A stretch of DNA of 8,175 nucleotides. Origin: Rudanella sp. (GTDB lineage Bacteria; Bacteroidota; Bacteroidia; Cytophagales; Spirosomataceae). The notes under the pieces were generated by a model. It ran no database searches, was not told the DNA's origin, and saw only the letters and a program-made list of their open reading frames with translations. Numbering within the stretch: position 1 is the stretch's first letter; each line of letters starts with the position of its first letter. Below, piece after piece: positions 5,041-8,175 of the stretch. The stretch lies in the NCBI GenBank assembly GCA_026785985.1, contig JAJAYX010000700.1, positions 1 to 8,175 of the forward strand. Direction: 5' to 3'. The translations under genes were made by a program, and so were the position numbers.

Positions 5041-5289
5041 ATGAACGCATCCATAAACGTCCTGTTATTCGGCATCACCCGCGACATCACTGGTCAAACG
5101 GCCATTCAGCACCCGTTGGCCCCCCATGCCCGCGTGTCAGACCTTCTCATTCAACTGCACGGTCAATACCCGCGTTTAGCCGACATCCGCGCCCTGCTCG
5201 TAGCTGTCAACGGCGAATATGCCGAACCCGATACTAAACTCAAATCAACCGACGAAGTTGCTCTTATTCCTCCCGTAAGCGGGGGATAA
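5041..5289 (+). CDS. moaD: Molybdopterin synthase small subunit MoaD
   Basis: The 82-residue ubiquitin-like protein starts MNASINVLLFGITRDITG and ends in PPVSGG. The C-terminal Gly-Gly is adenylated by a MoeB-type enzyme and then made into the thiocarboxylate that supplies sulfur to MoaE for converting precursor Z (cPMP) to molybdopterin. The sequence follows the family pattern: an N-terminal beta strand with LFGI.R, the helix VSDLLIQLHGQYP, then LLVAVNGEYAEPDTKLKSTDEVALIPPVSGG. The reading frame is open further upstream, but only this ATG gives a normal MoaD length. Five bases separate its stop from moaE, so the two subunits are co-transcribed and made in parallel. The gene is divergent from the VWA gene. 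No clear promoter is visible. Confidence 0.95.
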   Translation: MNASINVLLFGITRDITGQTAIQHPLAPHARVSDLLIQLHGQYPRLADIRALLVAVNGEYAEPDTKLKSTDEVALIPPVSGG

Positions 5290-5294
5290 CTATT

Positions 5295-5705
5295 ATGATA
5301 TCCCTAACCTCAAACCCAATCGACATCGCGTCGGCCTATAAATACCTGCAAGCCGACGGTGCCGGTGCTATTGATCTTTTCCTGGGCGTTGTGCGCGATA
5401 ATACGCAGGCTCGCCCCGTCGACCGACTCGAATACGAAGCTTACGACCGCATGGCACTTTCTGAAATGAAGAAGATTGCTGATGAAGCCTGTCGCCGGTG
5501 GAACATTCTCAAGTTTGTGGTGATTCACCGAACGGGCCTGTTGCGCATTGGCGAAATGGCCGTGCTCATTGGCGTTTCGACACCGCACCGGGCCGATGCC
5601 TTCGATGCCACCCGCTATATTATCGACACCATTAAGCAAACCGTTCCGATCTGGAAAAAAGAGGTGTTCACGGACGGAGAGATTAGGGTGAACGCAACGC
5701 CGTAA
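5295..5705 (+). CDS. moaE: Molybdopterin synthase catalytic subunit MoaE
   Basis: The 136-residue protein matches MoaE along its length. It contains DLFLGVVRDNT with R34, LEYEAYDRMALSEM (47-58), the HRTGLLRIGEMAVLIGVSTPHR block (78-99), DATRYIIDTIKQTVPIWKKE with K121-K122 at the active site, and DGEIRVN near the C-terminus. In the heterotetramer with MoaD it inserts two sulfurs into cPMP to make the dithiolene of molybdopterin, in the cytoplasm. The start at 5295 lies five bases after moaD. The last 23 bases overlap the 3' end of the convergent membrane EEP gene (5683-5705), so both stops sit within the opposite coding region. moaA, moaC and moeB are not in the window. The protein appears intact. 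Confidence 0.95.
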   Translation: MISLTSNPIDIASAYKYLQADGAGAIDLFLGVVRDNTQARPVDRLEYEAYDRMALSEMKKIADEACRRWNILKFVVIHRTGLLRIGEMAVLIGVSTPHRADAFDATRYIIDTIKQTVPIWKKEVFTDGEIRVNATP

Positions 5706-6855
5706 AAACATATTCCCCATAAATCGGGAAATGATCGGAATAAGGAACCTCGCGGAGGGTTTTGAACTGAAGTGCCGTTAAGCGGTTGGCATCGTAGAAT
5801 TGATTGTCGATGCGAAGCAGATTAGGAGCGCGGTTGAGCGAAAAACCAAATCCCTGGCCCGCATCCTCAAACGCATTGTTGAGCCTTGCCCGCAACCGCC
5901 CATAGACTACACTGTAAGGCGTTTCGTTAAAATCGCCCGCTACAATGACCGGAAATGGGCTGTCATCTATATACCTCTCTCCCCGAAGAACTTGCTCGCG
6001 CCGGGCAATGAACCCTTCCCGAAGTGACCCCAAAATGCCCCGTGTCTCGGTCCGCACCCCCGCCATTTCCCGCTGATTAAGGACTCGGCGCACCCGAATA
6101 CCCATTGACTCCAGATGAACGTTGATAATCCGAACTGTATCGGCCCCAATCTTAATATCGGCCCAAACAATGCCATTGTGTGTGTGTAAACCAAATGGTT
6201 CGCGGCCCTGATTGAGTATCGGGAATTTCGAGAAGATAGCAATGCCCAGAAAAGAATCCGGCATTTGTCGATACTCCGGGTATAAGACTGCTTCATATGT
6301 GTAGCCCGCAGCCCGCAGCCGATCTGCCATTTGCAGTGCCGGATAACGCTGTGAATTATAGAACTCCTGAAAACACTTTACAGAAGCTTCATTCCTGATA
6401 ATCCAATCCGTAATCTGGCGAGTCCGTTTAGACTTGGCCAGCGTGGCGTAAAAATCATTGGAATTGAAATTGGCTACATTGTAACTCAGCAAACTTAACA
6501 TGGGCTTGCCCTCCAGATTAGAAATCGGGGTGTTCAGGGCCACCGTTCGGGGCCATAGCCAAAACCCGGCCACCAATGCCAGCAACGATAGCAAACTTCG
6601 CCACGGATGCGTGAACAGCCAGGCAATAAGGCAAATCAGGTTGAACGCCCAGGCCACCGGCAGGGTGATCATGAACATACTGGCCGACCAATGCTGTACT
6701 GGCAAATTATACAACAGCCAATAGAGCAGCACCGTATAAAACACCAACACCACATTGAGCGACCAGAACAAAGACCGGAAAAATAAACCAACGAGTAAAC
6801 GTACTGAGAAGCGAGTGGGCATGGGTAGTGGGAGTGCTTGATATTTCATCGTCAA
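5683..6855 (-). CDS. Membrane-anchored endonuclease/exonuclease/phosphatase (EEP) family protein
   Basis: This 390-residue protein has three hydrophobic segments at about 20-50, 58-82 and 86-105, then an EEP domain from about 120 to the end. Active-site elements are in order: SYNVANFN (N126), CFQEF (E164), NVHLES (H247), VIVAGDFNETP (D308, N310) and PYSDHFPIYGEY (D374-H375). These are the metal-binding and catalytic residues of the DNase I/AP-endonuclease/phosphodiesterase fold, so the enzyme should be active. The catalytic domain is likely on the outer face of the inner membrane, by analogy with other multi-pass EEP proteins; the substrate (nucleic acid, phospholipid or another phosphodiester) is unknown. 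Starts at 6849 and 6822 are also possible. The 5' end overlaps the rimP promoter and the 3' end overlaps moaE by 23 bases. Confidence 0.88.
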   Translation of the reverse strand: MTMKYQALPLPMPTRFSVRLLVGLFFRSLFWSLNVVLVFYTVLLYWLLYNLPVQHWSASMFMITLPVAWAFNLICLIAWLFTHPWRSLLSLLALVAGFWLWPRTVALNTPISNLEGKPMLSLLSYNVANFNSNDFYATLAKSKRTRQITDWIIRNEASVKCFQEFYNSQRYPALQMADRLRAAGYTYEAVLYPEYRQMPDSFLGIAIFSKFPILNQGREPFGLHTHNGIVWADIKIGADTVRIINVHLESMGIRVRRVLNQREMAGVRTETRGILGSLREGFIARREQVLRGERYIDDSPFPVIVAGDFNETPYSVVYGRLRARLNNAFEDAGQGFGFSLNRAPNLLRIDNQFYDANRLTALQFKTLREVPYSDHFPIYGEYVFTALRSP

Positions 6856-6868
6856 TGCCTTATCTTTG
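6838..6868 (+). promoter_or_regulatory. Promoter of the rimP-nusA operon
   Basis: TTG at 6838-6840, a 20-base spacer and TATCTTTG at 6861-6868 match the Bacteroidetes -33/-7 promoter (TTG, 19-20 bases, TAnnTTTG), with every defined -7 base correct. Transcription should start near 6873-6876, giving a leader of about 60 bases before the rimP ATG. The -33 element lies inside the first codons of the divergent EEP gene (ATG 6855). Confidence 0.75.
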
Positions 6869-6896
6869 CAGCGTTTATTACATTTGAGAGTGCCGC

Positions 6897-6920
6897 AAAG
6901 GGAGATTAACTCCCTTTTTT
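6897..6920 (+). terminator. Terminator-like hairpin in the rimP leader, probable attenuator
   Basis: AAAGGGAG (6897-6904) pairs perfectly with CTCCCTTT (6910-6917) around a five-base loop, ATTAA. The descending arm runs into six T residues (6915-6920), the form of an intrinsic terminator. It lies between the promoter and the rimP ATG, only 14 bases before the start codon. Transcription of rimP-nusA would therefore have to read through it. That is the layout of an attenuator rather than an end-of-gene terminator. On the other strand the stem would lie in the EEP leader, if that gene is transcribed from further out. Confidence 0.65.
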
Positions 6921-6934
6921 GTTAGCCATAAGGC

Positions 6935-7447
6935 ATGAATGACGTTGCAAAAATAACGGAACTGCTTCAACCTTACCTCAACAACGATCATTTCTATGTT
7001 GTTGAGGTGAAAGTAGCCGGCGCACGGGGAGGGAAACTGAAAGTGACTCTCCTGCTTGACAGTGATGAGGGGATTACGATTGAGGAATGCGCCAGTATCA
7101 GCCGACAGTTGGGTAACCAACTGGAGGAAATGGAATTCTTTGGCGAGGCCCCTTTCACGCTCGAAGTATCGTCGCCCGGAGTTGATTTTCCATTGACACA
7201 AGCCCGGCAATTCAGGCGTAACATAAGCCGGACACTGTCTCTGACACAGTTAGACGGAAAAACGCTGAAAGGCAAACTCGAAAGCGTTACGGATGAACAA
7301 ATTGTGCTTGATGTTGAGGCTGTTAAGCGGTCGAAAACAAAGCAAAAAGCTGAACAGGCTGCCGGATTGCAACCCCAACCCGAAGGCCCGACACCGTTTC
7401 GCTTCGACCAAATTAAGCAGGCGACTGTAGAAATATCGTTTAAGTAA
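6935..7447 (+). CDS. rimP: Ribosome maturation factor RimP
   Basis: The 170-residue protein matches RimP. The N-terminal domain (about 1-85) has ITELLQPYLNNDHFYVVEVKVAG, LKVTLLLDSDEGITIEECASISRQLGNQLE and the hallmark LEVSSPGVDFPL. The C-terminal SH3-like domain (about 90-170) includes GKTLKGKLESVTDEQIVLDV. A lysine/glutamine-rich insertion (RSKTKQKAEQAAGLQPQPEG) before the last strand is a normal variable loop. RimP binds the free 30S subunit and helps its assembly. It is first in the operon, with nusA 52 bases downstream, as in most bacteria. A promoter and terminator-like hairpin precede it. Confidence 0.95.
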   Translation: MNDVAKITELLQPYLNNDHFYVVEVKVAGARGGKLKVTLLLDSDEGITIEECASISRQLGNQLEEMEFFGEAPFTLEVSSPGVDFPLTQARQFRRNISRTLSLTQLDGKTLKGKLESVTDEQIVLDVEAVKRSKTKQKAEQAAGLQPQPEGPTPFRFDQIKQATVEISFK

Positions 7448-7449
7448 AA

Positions 7450-7479
7450 GTGGTTTGTGGATACGCAACCACAAACCAC
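7450..7479 (+). promoter_or_regulatory. Perfect hairpin between rimP and nusA
   Basis: GTGGTTTGTGG (7450-7460) is fully complementary to CCACAAACCAC (7469-7479), with an eight-base loop, ATACGCAA. It begins two bases after the rimP stop and ends 20 bases before the nusA ATG. The downstream bases are CATAAAACC, with no U-tract, so it is not a standard terminator. It may stabilise an mRNA end, slow the polymerase or act on nusA translation; the role is inferred. Confidence 0.55.
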
Positions 7480-7499
7480 CATAAAACCACTGAACCAAA

Positions 7500-8175
7500 A
7501 TGACCAGCAGCTTACTAATCGAGTCGTTTTCTGACTTCGCCCGGTCAAAAAATATTGACCGGCCCACCATGATCGCCATCCTGGAGGAGGTTTTCCGGAC
7601 AATGATCCGCAAGAAATACAGCACTGATGAGAACTTTGATGTTATCATCAATGCTGAAAGCGGTGATCTGGAAATGTGGCGGACGCGCGAAATTGTGGAC
7701 GATGACTCAGAAGACATCTGGGATTATGACAAAATCCCCCTCGCTGAAGCCCGGAAAATTCAGGACGATTTCGAGGTAGGTGAACAGGTAGCCGAAGAAG
7801 TTAAGTTAGATGATTTCGGCCGTCGGGTGGTACAAACCGCCCGGCAGACGCTGATTCAGAAGATAAAGGACATGGAGAAAGAACTCCTTTATCAGAAATA
7901 CAAAGACCAGGTCGGCGATCTGGTTTCGGCGGAGGTATATCAGTTATTAAAACACGAGATCATATTAATCGATGCAGAAAACAATGAACTGAGTATTCCC
8001 CGCACGGAGCAAATCCCAAAAGATCGCTACCGGAAAGGCGAGTCGGTGAAAGCGGTGATCAGCCGCGTCGAAATGCTCAACGGTACGCCAAAGATCGTAC
8101 TCTCACGCACGTCGCCCGTATTCCTAGAACGCCTTTTCGAAATCGAGGTGCCTGAGATCTACGACGGCCTGATAT
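7500..8175 (+). CDS. nusA: Transcription termination/antitermination protein NusA, N-terminal part
   Basis: From ATG 7500 the frame is open to the window edge, giving 225 residues; the rest lies outside. The N-terminal RNA-polymerase-binding domain covers about 1-130 (LLIESFSDFARSKNIDR, ILEEVFRTMIRKKY, the acidic EIVDDDSEDIWD segment, IPLAEARKIQ, then RRVVQTARQTLIQKIKDMEKE). The S1 domain follows at about 136-202 (GDLVSAEVYQ to IVLSRTSP), and the first residues of the KH1 region are VFLERLFEIEVPEIYDG. NusA binds RNA polymerase near the exit channel, promotes pausing, intrinsic termination and antitermination, and binds nascent rRNA. It follows rimP at 52 bases, as in the common rimP-nusA-infB operon. 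The sequence looks intact. Confidence 0.96.
   Translation, partial: MTSSLLIESFSDFARSKNIDRPTMIAILEEVFRTMIRKKYSTDENFDVIINAESGDLEMWRTREIVDDDSEDIWDYDKIPLAEARKIQDDFEVGEQVAEEVKLDDFGRRVVQTARQTLIQKIKDMEKELLYQKYKDQVGDLVSAEVYQLLKHEIILIDAENNELSIPRTEQIPKDRYRKGESVKAVISRVEMLNGTPKIVLSRTSPVFLERLFEIEVPEIYDGLI

Noticed and set aside
4234..5289. A 351-codon open frame on the plus strand that includes moaD at its end
   Set aside because: Most of it is antisense to the VWA gene and its translation resembles no protein; only the part from ATG 5041 is MoaD, with a normal length.
5310..5720. A 136-codon minus-strand open frame opposite moaE
   Set aside because: MoaE on the other strand is unambiguous; this frame has no recognisable motif.
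6994..7717. Long open frames on the minus strand opposite rimP and nusA
   Set aside because: Serine/arginine-rich antisense shadows of two well-conserved genes.

Overview
The window looks like a chromosomal piece of a Bacteroidetes member of the Cytophagales (Spirosoma-like). The reasons are a GldG C-terminus, Bacteroidetes-only outer-membrane families (DUF3575 and a PorT-like barrel), TAnnTTTG-type -7 promoter elements, and the rimP-nusA order. Codon use and base composition look even, and I see no phage, insertion sequence, CRISPR array or RNA gene.

Layout. 1-290: 3' end of gldG (+). 301-1795 (-): two outer-membrane beta-barrel genes; both have damaged or unclear 5' ends. 1892-1960: a decayed remnant of the 3' end of a response-regulator gene (-). 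2015-2526 (+): an overlapping antitoxin/RelE-ParE toxin pair. 2542-3154 (-): a NarL/LuxR response regulator whose last helix is lost by a frameshift. 3177-3570 (-): a small secreted protein gene with a frameshift after its signal peptide. 3665-3769: a large nested inverted repeat. 3769-4872 (-): a von Willebrand A protein whose leader carries a palindromic repeat. 5041-5705 (+): moaD-moaE, the two subunits of molybdopterin synthase. 5683-6855 (-): a membrane-anchored endonuclease/exonuclease/phosphatase-fold protein. 6838-8175 (+): promoter, a terminator-like leader hairpin, rimP, an intergenic hairpin and the start of nusA.

Functionally the window joins unrelated modules. They are a gliding/ABC-transporter gene, envelope barrels, a toxin-antitoxin pair, a signalling gene, molybdenum cofactor synthesis, and the conserved ribosome-maturation/transcription-elongation operon.

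The most unusual part is 1-3.6 kb. Four consecutive minus-strand genes each carry a defect that separates a recognisable signal peptide or C-terminal helix from the rest of the protein. The intact toxin-antitoxin pair sits between two diverged copies of a response-regulator 3' end. This may be a decaying accessory patch or a stretch of poor assembly; sequence alone cannot decide. I did not find a convincing new multi-gene system. The best regulatory candidates are the rimP leader and the palindromes at 3665-3769 and 4887-4906.
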